From positions 35,770 through 99,769 of the forward strand of contig JACRCV010000027.1 of assembly GCA_016218825.1 (NCBI GenBank): 64,000 nucleotides of DNA, read 5' to 3'. Positions 19,173-27,501 of this stretch are shown piece after piece; position 1 is the stretch's first letter, and each line of letters opens with the position of its first letter. The position numbers were made by a program, and so were the translations under genes. The notes beneath the pieces are model-generated. The model searched no databases. It was not told the origin of the DNA and worked only from the letters and a program-made list of their open reading frames with translations. The DNA comes from Deltaproteobacteria bacterium (GTDB lineage Bacteria; Myxococcota; XYA12-FULL-58-9).

Positions 19173-20038
19173 ACGAGCTCGTCAGCGCCGCGACCGAGAT
19201 CGCGACCCAGGCCGGGCGGCTCCTCAAAGACGCGCACCACCGGGGGGACGCCGCGATCTCGTCGAAGAGCACGGTGATCGATCTGGTCACCGACGCCGAC
19301 CGCGAGAGCGAAGCCTATATTCTGGGGGCGATCCACGCCCGCTTTCCGGATCACGCCGTGGTCGCCGAGGAGTCCGGTCACGGTCGCCGCGACGGCGCCT
19401 ACCGTTGGGTCGTGGACCCTCTGGACGGCACGGTCAACTTCGCGCACGGGCTGCCGCACTTCGCGGTGCTGATCGGGGTGCAGGCCTGGAAGGGCGGCGC
19501 CTTCGAGACCGTGGTCGGCGTCACCTACGACCCCATGCTCGCCGAGCTCTTCGTGGCGGTTGAGGGCGGTCACGCGACGCTGAACGGCGCGCGGCTGCGG
19601 ACCTCCGGCACCACGCGCCTGATCGACGCGGTTGGCGCCACCGGGTTCATGTACGATCGCCTGAGCCGCGGCGACGACAACCACCGCGAGTTCTGCCGCT
19701 TGAACCTGTTGACGCAGGGCGTGCGCCGCACCGGCTCGGCCGGCCTGGACCTGGCGTACGTCGCCTGCGGCCGCTTCGACTTCTTCTGGGAGTCGACGCT
19801 GCGGCTCTGGGACCTGGTCGGCGGCGCCCTGATGATCCGGGAGGCCGGCGGGGTGATCACCAACGTCGACGGCAGGCCGCACGACCCGGATCGCGGCACC
19901 GCGCTCGCGGCCAATCCGACGCTGCACCCGATGGTGCTGGCGGCGCTCGCCTCGGCGGCGGCGCACCCGACCGGCAGCCGCGACGGCCTCGAGGCCTTCC
20001 TGCCGCCCGAGCTCGCCAAAGGGCTCTTCCGCGGCTAG
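19169..20038 (+). CDS. suhB: Inositol monophosphatase family protein
   Basis: A 289-residue Mg-dependent, lithium-sensitive-type phosphatase family member. GTG 19169 overlaps the mpl stop, so the pair is translationally coupled. Motifs: VTDADRESE, VVAEESG, WVVDPLDGTVNFAHGLP (metal-binding DPLDGT) and LWDLVGGALMIREAGG. Members hydrolyse inositol phosphate, fructose bisphosphate, histidinol phosphate or PAP. The symbol reflects closest general type; the substrate is not proven. Convergent with the MFS gene downstream. Confidence 0.85.
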   Translation: MNELVSAATEIATQAGRLLKDAHHRGDAAISSKSTVIDLVTDADRESEAYILGAIHARFPDHAVVAEESGHGRRDGAYRWVVDPLDGTVNFAHGLPHFAVLIGVQAWKGGAFETVVGVTYDPMLAELFVAVEGGHATLNGARLRTSGTTRLIDAVGATGFMYDRLSRGDDNHREFCRLNLLTQGVRRTGSAGLDLAYVACGRFDFFWESTLRLWDLVGGALMIREAGGVITNVDGRPHDPDRGTALAANPTLHPMVLAALASAAAHPTGSRDGLEAFLPPELAKGLFRG

Positions 20039-20054
20039 CCCCAATCAGCAGCAC

Positions 20055-20139
20055 GCGATCAAGTCCCCGCCCCACCCGGGGGCGGGGATTTAGGGGTGGG
20101 GGTGGGGAGCGGCGCGGCGGCCGCGCCGCGGGAATCAAA
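20055..20139 (+). repeat. Intergenic double-hairpin repeat, full copy (b)
   Basis: An 85-base element in the convergent gap 20039-20172. Hairpin 1 is 20065-20087 (9-bp stem, loop ACCCG). A G-rich linker of four or more G-runs follows. Hairpin 2 is 20109-20129 (arms GCGGCGCGG / CCGCGCCGC, loop CGG), then GGGAATCAAA. Same length and layout as copy e at 31794. Confidence 0.9.
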
Positions 20140-20172
20140 TGCAGGCGGGGTTCTCTTTGGGGAGTAGTGTTT

Positions 20173-21426
20173 CTATAGGTTACAGAGCCCGAGGCGAGCC
20201 CGGCGCCAGAGAAGCGCGAGGAGCGCGGTGGCGATGGCCGCCGACAGCACCAGCACCAGGAAGATGCGGGTCAGATCGCTCGGGTCTTCCTGGAACAGGT
20301 TGCCGATGACGAGCTCCTGCACCGCGGAGCCGACCGAGCCCATGCCGTTGATGATGCCGGCCGCGGCGAGCGCGTACTTGCGCGAGCCGACGTCGATGGC
20401 GCCGGCGCCGCTGATCAAAGAGTCCGGCCCGTAGAGCATGAAGCCGGTGAGGCTGTAGGCGATCCCGAAGGCGACGAGCGCGTGCGCCCCGGCGACGTAG
20501 AGCATCACGGTGCTCGCGAACAGGCCCACCATCATCATGAAGGCGACCGCGGCGCGCCGGCCTTGGAACAGGCGGTCGGACGCCCAGCCGGCGGCGAGCA
20601 CGCCGACGAAGCCGAAGAGGTCGAAGAGGGTCGAGAAGTAGCCGGCGTTGTCGTGCGCCAGGCCGAACGACAGCTGCAGGAAGTACGGGGTCCAGCTCCA
20701 CAGCGCGTAGCGGATGAACTTGATGAAGAAGTAGAAGCTGCCCATCATCAGGATGGTGACCAAGAGCGGGCGGTTGAAGCCGGTGACCGGGGCGGCGGCG
20801 CTCGCTTGCGGCGTGTCGTCCCTAGGCGTGACCGTGTCGGAGATTGGCGCCAGGCCGACGTCCTCGGGGCGGTTTCGCTGCAGGGCATAGAACAGGAACC
20901 AGACGCCGGTGAGCACCAGCGACGCCGCCCAGAACGAGTAGCGCCAGCCGGCGACGCCGAGGATGAAGGCGGCGAAGCCCTTCGCGAGGGCGCCACCGAT
21001 CTGGTAGCAGGTGGCCCAGACGCCCATCACCCGGCCGCGCTCCGCCTGGCGAAACCAGTTCGCCATCGTGCCGACGTTGCCGGACCAGCCGGTGGCTTGG
21101 GCGAGGCCGTTCAGCGCCATGAACGCCATGAAGGTCCAGGCGTTGTTGGCGAAGCCGAACACCGCGTTGCAGGCGAGGGAGATGCCCATGCCGGCGAGGA
21201 GCAGGCGGCGGGCGCCGATCCGTGAGCCGATGGCGGCGGCGTTGAACTCGCCGACGGCGTAGGCCACCAGGTAGACCAGGCCGATGTTGGCGAGGGTGTG
21301 GGCGTCGAGGCCCAGCTCCTGAGTCAGATCGCCTTTGACGACGTAGAACGTCTTGCGACAGAAGTAGAACCCGGCGTAGCTACACCAGGTGCTGACGAAG
21401 GCGCGGATGCGAAAGGCGCGCAACAT
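20173..21426 (-). CDS. MFS transporter, organophosphate:phosphate antiporter-like
   Basis: A 417-residue, ~12-helix inner-membrane transporter. ATG 21426 is chosen because it begins the protein just before CSYAGFYFCRKTFYVVK, the conserved first helix of GlpT/UhpT/UhpC-type proteins. The 135 codons open upstream are GC-rich filler over a repeat. Other family cues are RVMGVWATCYQIGGALAKG after helix 4 and YALWSWTPYFLQ in the second half. It could import glycerol-3-phosphate or sugar phosphates or act as a sensor-transporter; no partner regulator is adjacent. Divergent from the acyltransferase gene. Confidence 0.85.
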   Translation of the reverse strand: MLRAFRIRAFVSTWCSYAGFYFCRKTFYVVKGDLTQELGLDAHTLANIGLVYLVAYAVGEFNAAAIGSRIGARRLLLAGMGISLACNAVFGFANNAWTFMAFMALNGLAQATGWSGNVGTMANWFRQAERGRVMGVWATCYQIGGALAKGFAAFILGVAGWRYSFWAASLVLTGVWFLFYALQRNRPEDVGLAPISDTVTPRDDTPQASAAAPVTGFNRPLLVTILMMGSFYFFIKFIRYALWSWTPYFLQLSFGLAHDNAGYFSTLFDLFGFVGVLAAGWASDRLFQGRRAAVAFMMMVGLFASTVMLYVAGAHALVAFGIAYSLTGFMLYGPDSLISGAGAIDVGSRKYALAAAGIINGMGSVGSAVQELVIGNLFQEDPSDLTRIFLVLVLSAAIATALLALLWRRARLGLCNL

Positions 21427-21594
21427 CGCCGCATCGTGTGACAATGTCAGCGCGGGCGCGGGGATTATGGGGGCGACGGTCAACGGGTTTCGCTCACCAG
21501 GAAGGCGACACCTACATAGGCGAGCAGTGGTGCGAGGGCAAGGGGAACCACCGTTGCCGCCAGGGCCATCGAGTTCTCGGGCTTCGCCGATGTT

Positions 21595-21696
21595 GCCCGC
21601 CCCACCCGGGGGCGGGCCGAGAGCGGCGCCTGCCGCGCGACGCTCCGGGGTGGGGGTGGGGAGGACGGGCGCGAAGCGCCCGCCGGGAATCAAAAG
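21595..21696 (+). repeat. Intergenic double-hairpin repeat, variant (c)
   Basis: Lies in the divergent gap 21427-21760. Hairpin 1 is 21595-21617; its closing pair is G-C where copies b and e have C-G. The linker is longer. Hairpin 2 is 21664-21684 (GACGGGCGC / GCGCCCGCC, loop GAA, one mismatch), then GGGAATCAAAAG. The rest of this >300-bp gap holds only a doubtful 29-codon hydrophobic reading frame on the minus strand (21480-21569). Confidence 0.85.
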
Positions 21697-21760
21697 AAGC
21701 GAGAACTCGATCGCCTGTGCGTGGTTGACAGCCTCACGGGCCTCGGCTAGTTCGCCAGGC

Positions 21761-22648
21761 GTGGATCTCGCCACCGTCACCGCGCGTTTGTTGAAGCTTG
21801 CGACCAAGGTTTCGGACGAGGTCGGCAGCATCATCTCGAACCCCGAGCTCGACGCCCGCATGGATCGCGTGCCCGCCAACCTCGGGCCCTACGGCGTCGA
21901 CCCTTTCGGCTTCGATCCCGAGTACTTGAAGAAGTGCATGGGGATGGTGTCCTGGATCTATCACAACTACTTCCGCTGCCAGGTGTTCGGGGTCGCCAAC
22001 GTCCCCGAGGGCCGTTGTCTGCTCGTCGGCAACCACTCCGGGCAGCTGCCGTTCGACGCCGCGATGGTGTCGACCGCGGTGTTCCTGGAGCGCGAGCCGC
22101 CGCGCTTCGTGCGCAGCATGATCGAGCGCTTCGTGCCCGATACGCCCTTCATCTCGACCTTCATGGCGCGCTGCGGCCAGATCCTCGGCACCCCCGAGAA
22201 CTGCCGCCGGGTGCTGTCGAACGGCGACGCGATCTTGGTGTTCCCTGAAGGGGTGGGGGGGCTCAACAAGACCTGGCGGGATCGCTACCGGCTGCAGGAG
22301 TTCGGCCAGGGGTTCATGCGCCTGGCGATCGAGACCGCGAGCCCGATCGTGCCGGTGGCGGTGATCGGCGCCGAGGAGCAGGCGCCGACCTTCATCAACG
22401 CCAAGTTCATCGGCAAGCTCTTCGGCGTCCCGGCGTTTCCGATCACGCCGACGAACCCGCTGTTGCCGGTGGTCGGGCTGTTGCCCTACCCGACGCGCTA
22501 TCGGATCTACTTCGGCAAGCCGCTGCAGTTCACCGGCGACGCCAACGACGAGGACGAGGTGATCCTGAAGAAGGTCGATGAGGTGAAGGCGACGATGCAG
22601 GCCATGATCGACGACGGCCTGGCGGCGCGCGAGCACGTGTTCTGGTGA
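21761..22648 (+). CDS. Lysophospholipid acyltransferase-like protein (PlsC/MGAT-like)
   Basis: About 295 residues. GTG 21761 is the first plausible start after an intergenic repeat, but its ribosome site is poor and the true start is uncertain. Motifs are VGNHSGQLPFDAAM (catalytic His and Asp, with the longer spacing of the MGAT-like branch), FVRSMIERF, FPEGVGGLNKTWRDRY and PIVPVAVIGAEEQAP. Members transfer acyl chains from acyl-CoA or ACP to lysolipids or glycerides at the membrane. It lies 16 bp before an SDR gene with GAGGGAGAG between, suggesting one operon. Confidence 0.85.
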   Translation: MDLATVTARLLKLATKVSDEVGSIISNPELDARMDRVPANLGPYGVDPFGFDPEYLKKCMGMVSWIYHNYFRCQVFGVANVPEGRCLLVGNHSGQLPFDAAMVSTAVFLEREPPRFVRSMIERFVPDTPFISTFMARCGQILGTPENCRRVLSNGDAILVFPEGVGGLNKTWRDRYRLQEFGQGFMRLAIETASPIVPVAVIGAEEQAPTFINAKFIGKLFGVPAFPITPTNPLLPVVGLLPYPTRYRIYFGKPLQFTGDANDEDEVILKKVDEVKATMQAMIDDGLAAREHVFW

Positions 22649-22664
22649 CGGCGAGGGAGAGCCT

Positions 22665-23603
22665 GTGCGAATTCTGATCACCGGCATAGCCGGGCGTCTC
22701 GGGAGACGGGTCGCGAACCGCCTACGGCGCAACCATGAGGTGATCGGGATCGACCGCCGGCCCTGTCCGGCGCTGCCGACCGACATCGTCCACCATCGGG
22801 TGGACATCCGCCGCCGCCCGGCCGAGGACGTCTTCCGGCACGCCAAGATCGACGCCGTCATTCACCTCGGCATCATCCACAACTTCCGTATCCCCGCCGA
22901 GCAGCTCCACGCCAGAAACGTCATGGGCACCGAGACGCTCTTGAAGTACGTCAGCAAGTACAACGTCAAGAAGCTGGTGCTGCTGTCGAGCGGCGACGTC
23001 TACGGCGCGAGCGCCGAGAACAGCCAGTTCATCGACGAGGACGTGCCGCTGATGGCGAGCCAGCGCTTCCCGGAGATCCGGGCGCTCGTGGCCGTGGACC
23101 GGATGGTGCAGTCGTTCTTCTGGCGCCACCACGACATCGAGACCGTGATCCTGCGGCCGACCTTCATCGTCGGCCCGAACGTGCGCAACGCGCCGTCGAA
23201 GTACTTCCGCCTCCGGGTGATCCCGACCTTGATGGGCTTCGACCCGATGGTGCAGCTGTTGCACGAGGACGACCTGCTACGGATGCTGGATGCGTCGTTG
23301 AAGCCCGGCCTGCGCGGCGTCTTCAACCTCGCCGGCACCGCCCCGGTGCCGCTGTCGAGGATCTTGAAGATCCTCGGCAAGCCGACCATCCCGGTTCCGG
23401 CGCCGATCGCGCGGGCGTTGCTCGAGCGGGCCTGGAAGTACCGGCTGACGTCGTTTCCGGCGCCGGAGCTCGATCACATCCGCTACAACACCGTCCTCGA
23501 CACCAGCCGCGCCAAAGAGGTGCTCGGCATCGAGCCGGAGCGCAGCCTCTACGAGATCCTGGAGCCGTTCCGCGCCGAGGATCAGGCCGACTACACCGAC
23601 TGA
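22665..23603 (+). CDS. NAD-dependent epimerase/dehydratase-like SDR without YxxxK
   Basis: A 312-residue Rossmann-fold protein of the extended/atypical SDR group. GTG 22665 follows GAGGGAGAG. The nucleotide site TGIAGRLG, acidic GIDR after beta-2 and LSSGDVYGAS are present. In the stretch where SDRs carry the catalytic Tyr-x-x-x-Lys (after EDVPLMA, before VILRPTFIVGP) there is no tyrosine at all; it reads FPEIRALVAVDRM. It may bind nucleotide without classic redox chemistry. It probably shares an operon with the upstream acyltransferase. Substrate unknown. Confidence 0.8.
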   Translation: MRILITGIAGRLGRRVANRLRRNHEVIGIDRRPCPALPTDIVHHRVDIRRRPAEDVFRHAKIDAVIHLGIIHNFRIPAEQLHARNVMGTETLLKYVSKYNVKKLVLLSSGDVYGASAENSQFIDEDVPLMASQRFPEIRALVAVDRMVQSFFWRHHDIETVILRPTFIVGPNVRNAPSKYFRLRVIPTLMGFDPMVQLLHEDDLLRMLDASLKPGLRGVFNLAGTAPVPLSRILKILGKPTIPVPAPIARALLERAWKYRLTSFPAPELDHIRYNTVLDTSRAKEVLGIEPERSLYEILEPFRAEDQADYTD

Positions 23604-23606
23604 CGC

Positions 23607-24701
23607 CTACGTCTGCAGGGCGGCGCGGCGGCTGATCTCGAAGGCGATCGCCTGGTGCTCGAGACAACCGACGACCTCCTTGACCCGGGTCACCGGCGCC
23701 GCCGGCGCCTGAAAGCGGTCGCGCCAGGCGCGCGCCCGCGCTGCCGCGTTCCAGAGCTCGTCGTGGGTGATCGCCTGGCTCTCGGTGGCGGTCACCAGCC
23801 CCCGGTACAGCTCTTGGATGACCTCCGGGGCGTGGCAGGCGAGGAACACGTCGACGCCGGCCTTGAGCCCCATCGTCGCCATCGCGTGGACGTCGTAGTG
23901 GTCGTAGACCGCCTTCATCTCCAGGTCATCGCTGACGATGACGCCGCGAAACTGCAGCTCGCGGCGCAGCGGCGCCAGGGCCGGGACCGACAGGGTCGCC
24001 GGGCGATCCGGATCGAGCGCCTCGACCACCACGTGCGCGGTCATGATGGCGCTGACGCCGGCCTTGGCCGCGGCCGCGAACGGCAGCCACTCGACCTCGC
24101 GCAGGCGCGACAGCTCGTGGCTCACCTTCGGCAGCGCCTTGTGGCTGTCGAGGTCGGTGTCGCCGTGGCCCGGGAAGTGCTTGCCGCAGGCCGCGATCCC
24201 CGCCGCCTGCAGCGCGCCGATGAACGCCGCGCCCTGGGTCGCGACCTCGGCGGCCGACGCCGAGAACGAGCGGTCGCCGATCACCGGGTTCTTGGGGTTG
24301 GTGTCGACGTCCAAGACCGGCGCGAAGTCGACGTCGAAGCCGAGCGCCGAGAGCTCGCGGCCGAGCGCGGTCGCCATCGTCGCGGTGAGGGCGGTGTCGG
24401 CGGCGCGGCCGAGCGTCCGCATCGACGGCCACTCTGTGGCGGGAGCGCGGACCCGTTGCACCCGGCCGCCCTCCTGGTCGACGGCGCAAAGCAGCCGGGC
24501 GCGCGGGTCGAAGAGCTTCAGCTCGCGGTTGAGCTCGGCGACCTGCAGCGGCGACTCGATGTTGCGGGCGAACAGGATCAACCCCAACGGCTTCACCTCG
24601 CGCAGGATCTCCTTGAGCTCGGCGGACAGCGTTTGCCCGTCGAAGCCGCAGATGATGGCGTGACCGGCAGCGGCGCGGATCTCTTCCCGGGTCTTGTACA
24701 T
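23607..24701 (-). CDS. nagZ: Beta-N-acetylhexosaminidase NagZ (GH3)
   Basis: A 364-residue cytoplasmic glycosidase that removes GlcNAc from GlcNAc-anhydroMurNAc peptides in wall recycling. ATG 24701 is chosen because GAGGG precedes it; the frame extends further upstream without a site. Key motifs are VDQEGGRVQRV, KHFPGHGDTDLDSH (substrate-binding KH and the loop His-Asp general acid/base typical of NagZ) and VIVSDDLEMKA with the nucleophile Asp. Length is normal. It converges on the SDR gene with a 3-bp gap. It complements ldcA-like and mpl genes 5-9 kb away. Confidence 0.93.
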   Translation of the reverse strand: MYKTREEIRAAAGHAIICGFDGQTLSAELKEILREVKPLGLILFARNIESPLQVAELNRELKLFDPRARLLCAVDQEGGRVQRVRAPATEWPSMRTLGRAADTALTATMATALGRELSALGFDVDFAPVLDVDTNPKNPVIGDRSFSASAAEVATQGAAFIGALQAAGIAACGKHFPGHGDTDLDSHKALPKVSHELSRLREVEWLPFAAAAKAGVSAIMTAHVVVEALDPDRPATLSVPALAPLRRELQFRGVIVSDDLEMKAVYDHYDVHAMATMGLKAGVDVFLACHAPEVIQELYRGLVTATESQAITHDELWNAAARARAWRDRFQAPAAPVTRVKEVVGCLEHQAIAFEISRRAALQT

Positions 24702-24795
24702 GGTGACGTCCCTCGAGGGCGGCGGGAGTAAAGCACGAAAGGGGCGTGCGGGCAGCCCCTTGGCGCGCACGCGCCCGCCCGTGTAGGATGAACCC

Positions 24796-25521
24796 ATGTC
24801 CGGTCGCGACCTCCTCTACAAACCCACGGTGCCGGTGCCGCTCCCCGAGGAGTCGAGCACCACGAAGCCGGCGGCCGACAAGGTCGGGGTCAAGGTCCCG
24901 CACGGTCGCGACCTGGGCGGCGTGCCCGGGGACGGGCCGGTGCGAGCGCCGGTGGCGAAGGCGCCGACCGAACGCGCTTCGCCGCCGGCGTTCAAGGCGG
25001 CGTACTTCAACAAGGACATCTCGGGGGTCAAGGAAGCGAACCTCCGCCAGAGCAACCTCGCGGCGCTCCGGGGCGCCGAGGGCGCGAGCGATCTGAAGAA
25101 GGTGGTGCTGCCGCCGGCGATCGGCATCGAGACCCCGGATCCGGCGCAGATCCGCCAGGCCGGGGAGCTGATGGGCCTGGACGGCGGGCTGGAGCTGAAC
25201 CTGCAGACCTTCCTCGGGCGGCAGGGCGCCTTCGCCAAGGCCAAGGGCGTGACCGTCGAGATGATCGAGGAGCGCCTGCGGCAGCTCGAGGCGATGGTGA
25301 CCGCGCGGCGCGCGGCGCTCGCCCGGATGCTCGCGGGGCGCGCCAAGGCCCGGGCGAGCTCGGTGACGCTCGAGCAGGCCGATGCCGCCAAAGGCAAGGC
25401 TCTCGACGAGACCGAAGACCTCGCCGCCGCCGGTGGGGACCTGGTGCGCCGGACCGCGGCCCAGGCCGAGGGCATGCACCTGCGGTTGGCGAAGGCGTTG
25501 GGCATCAAGAGGCAGAAGTAG
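24796..25521 (+). CDS. Hypothetical hydrophilic protein
   Basis: A 241-residue protein, divergent from nagZ by ~94 bp. I recognise no domain. The first ~70 residues are rich in Pro, Lys and charged residues and look disordered. The middle has a Leu-rich patch (AGELMGLDGGLELNLQTFLG). Residues ~150-230 are Ala/Arg/Glu/Leu-rich and likely helical or coiled coil (EMIEERLRQLEAMVTARRAAL). There is no signal peptide or membrane segment, so it is probably cytoplasmic. Codon use matches its neighbours, supporting a real gene. Confidence 0.6.
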   Translation: MSGRDLLYKPTVPVPLPEESSTTKPAADKVGVKVPHGRDLGGVPGDGPVRAPVAKAPTERASPPAFKAAYFNKDISGVKEANLRQSNLAALRGAEGASDLKKVVLPPAIGIETPDPAQIRQAGELMGLDGGLELNLQTFLGRQGAFAKAKGVTVEMIEERLRQLEAMVTARRAALARMLAGRAKARASSVTLEQADAAKGKALDETEDLAAAGGDLVRRTAAQAEGMHLRLAKALGIKRQK

Positions 25522-25589
25522 CGCGACCGGTCAGAGTGATTCGCCGACGTCGCCGTCGATGAGCGCGAAAGGCGCGGTGCTGAGTCGTC

Positions 25590-26333
25590 GTGATTGATCT
25601 TCATTGTCATCTGTTGCCCGCGGTCGACGACGGCGCGTTGAGCCTGGAGATGGCGGTGACGATGGCGCGCGCCCTCGCGGCCCGAGGCTATCAGACGATC
25701 GCGGCGTCGCCGCACATGGGCACCGGTCCGGGGGGCGACGTGGCGCTCGAGGTCGCGGCGGCCGCGAGAGCGCTGCTCGCGGCCGAGCTGCGGCGGCTCG
25801 ACGTGGTGCTCGAGTTGGTGCCGAACGGCGAGCACTGGCTGTCGACGGAGCTCTTCGACCGGCTCGCGGCCGGGACCGCGGTGCCGATCGGTGGCGCGGG
25901 GCGCTGGCTGCTCGTCGAGGTGCCGTGGACCGGGATCCCGAACCTGGAGGACGTGATCTTTCGCTTGCAGACGAAAGGCTGGCGTCTGCTGCTCGCGCAT
26001 CCGGAGCGGCTCGAGTCGCTGTCGCTCGAGCTGTTGCTGCGGCTGTCGGCGCGGGGGGTGCGGATGCAGTTGGAGCTCGGCAGCTTTGTTGGCATGTTCG
26101 GCGGCGACGCGGAGCACAAGGCCGAGCTGCTGATGCGAAAGGGTGTCGCGCACGTGCTGGCTACGGACATGCATCGCCCGGACAAGGCGAGTGAGTGGTT
26201 GGCGGCGGCGCTCACCGCGGTGCAGAGGCGTTTCGGGCTCGAGGCGCTGCGGCGCGGGACGGCCGACAACCCGCGGCTGATCCTCGACAACGGCGGCGCC
26301 GAGGCGGTCGCGCCTCTGGTGGAGGTCGCGTGA
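25590..26333 (+). CDS. PHP-domain protein-tyrosine phosphatase (CpsB/CapC/YwqE-like)
   Basis: A 247-residue metal-dependent phosphatase. GTG 25590 starts at MIDLHCHLLPAVDDGA, the PHP metal motif of Mn-dependent tyrosine phosphatases that dephosphorylate capsule kinases. IAASPHMG, NGEHWLS, LAHPER and ATDMHRPD supply further His/Asp/Glu ligands. In relatives it tunes polysaccharide export through BY-kinases; no such kinase is in the window. The stop overlaps the GTG of the next gene (GTGA), so it is coupled to a flippase-like membrane protein, which supports an envelope-polymer role. Confidence 0.85.
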   Translation: MIDLHCHLLPAVDDGALSLEMAVTMARALAARGYQTIAASPHMGTGPGGDVALEVAAAARALLAAELRRLDVVLELVPNGEHWLSTELFDRLAAGTAVPIGGAGRWLLVEVPWTGIPNLEDVIFRLQTKGWRLLLAHPERLESLSLELLLRLSARGVRMQLELGSFVGMFGGDAEHKAELLMRKGVAHVLATDMHRPDKASEWLAAALTAVQRRFGLEALRRGTADNPRLILDNGGAEAVAPLVEVA

Positions 26334-27349
26334 AGCGAGCGCTGCGCCTCGGGATCAGTCTCGGTTTGAGCGGCCTGTTTCTGTGGTTCGCGTTTCACAA
26401 CGTCGACCTCGACACGATGTGGGCGCAGCTGCGGCAGGTCCGGTGGTGGGCGGTGGTCGCGTTCGCGCTCCTGACCATGTTGATCCAGCTGTGCCGCATC
26501 TTGCGCTGGGAGGTGCTGGTCCGGCCGTTCGTCAAGATCTCGACCCCGACCCTGTTCCGGGTCTCCGGCCTCGGGCTGATGCTGATCATGGTGTTGCCGC
26601 TGCGCCTCGGCGAGTTCGCCCGACCTTACCTGTTGAAGAAGGAGACCGGGGCGCCGTTCTCGGCCGGGGTCGGCTCGGTGGTCGTCGAGCGGGCGATGGA
26701 CGGCCTGCTGGTGACCGTGTTGTTCTTTCTCACGACCTTCCTGCTCGGCGCCTCGCACCCGGTGCCGCGGCCGCTGATGGCGGCGGCGGTGGCGGCGCTA
26801 CTGTTCTTCGCCGCGGTGACCGTGGTGATCATCTTTGCCCTCATCACCGAGGCCCGCACCCTGGCGCTGGTGCGCCGTTTGGGGACGCCGTTGGCGCCGA
26901 GGCTCACCGAGCGCGCGGTCGGCATGCTCGGCGCGTTCGTGGTCGGGCTGCGCTCGCTCCCCGACGTCCGGGCCCTCGCGGTGTTCATCGGCTACACGTT
27001 GATTTACTGGGCCGCGAACGGCTGGGGCATGTACCTGGTGATGCGCGGCATGGGCTGGGACGTGCCGCTGTTGGCCGGCTTCACCATCGTCTGCGTGCTC
27101 GTCATCGGCATCATGATCCCGGCGGGCCCCGGTCACCTCGGCACCTTCCAAGGGGCGCTGTTGGCCGGGCTGTCGATCTTCAACATCGGCGCCTCCGAGG
27201 CCGCGGCCTACGGGATGGTCATCTATCCGCTGACGCTCCTGGTCATCATCGCCTTCGGCGTGCCCTATCTCTTCGGGCACGGCGGCGAGGTGTCCGAGAT
27301 CATGCGGGCGTCGGCGGCGGCTGAAGAGGGCGCTGCCGGTCCAAGCTAG
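26330..27349 (+). CDS. Lysylphosphatidylglycerol synthase TM-region / flippase-like membrane protein
   Basis: A 339-residue inner-membrane protein with about 8 hydrophobic helices (PF03706-type, formerly UPF0104). GTG 26330 overlaps the preceding stop. Signature segments are LPLRLGEFARPYLLKK, VVVERAMDG and IPAGPGHLGTFQGA. The MprF aminoacyltransferase domain is absent, so it is a stand-alone transmembrane module. Such proteins are thought to move lipids or lipid-linked molecules. Coupling to the PHP phosphatase suggests a role in envelope glycolipid or polysaccharide handling. Convergent with the ammonia-lyase gene across two repeat copies. Confidence 0.85.
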   Translation: MKRALRLGISLGLSGLFLWFAFHNVDLDTMWAQLRQVRWWAVVAFALLTMLIQLCRILRWEVLVRPFVKISTPTLFRVSGLGLMLIMVLPLRLGEFARPYLLKKETGAPFSAGVGSVVVERAMDGLLVTVLFFLTTFLLGASHPVPRPLMAAAVAALLFFAAVTVVIIFALITEARTLALVRRLGTPLAPRLTERAVGMLGAFVVGLRSLPDVRALAVFIGYTLIYWAANGWGMYLVMRGMGWDVPLLAGFTIVCVLVIGIMIPAGPGHLGTFQGALLAGLSIFNIGASEAAAYGMVIYPLTLLVIIAFGVPYLFGHGGEVSEIMRASAAAEEGAAGPS

Positions 27350-27364
27350 GTCGCCCTGCACCTG

Positions 27365-27445
27365 CTTTTGATTCCCGCGCCGCAGCTGCCGCGGCGCTCC
27401 CCACCCCCACTCCCCCAACCCCTCGCCCCCGGGTGGGGCGAGGGG
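27365..27445 (-). repeat. Intergenic double-hairpin repeat, inverted full copy (d1)
   Basis: Read on the minus strand it has hairpin 1 (27419-27445, an 11-bp stem extended by T-A and C-G pairs), a G-rich linker, hairpin 2 (arms GCGCCGCGG / CTGCGGCGC, one G-T wobble) and GGGAATCAAAAG. It lies in a convergent gap. Confidence 0.85.
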
Positions 27446-27456
27446 CGCCGATCCAT

Positions 27457-27490
27457 GAGCGCGGCCGAGAGCGGCCGCGCGGGAATCAAG
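27457..27490 (+). repeat. Intergenic double-hairpin repeat, 3' half (d2)
   Basis: Arms GCGCGGCCG / CGGCCGCGC with a 4-base loop, then GGGAATCAAG. It points opposite to d1, so the two face away from each other and each ends next to a gene 3' end. Confidence 0.75.
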
Positions 27491-27501
27491 AGATGAGCGG
27501 C

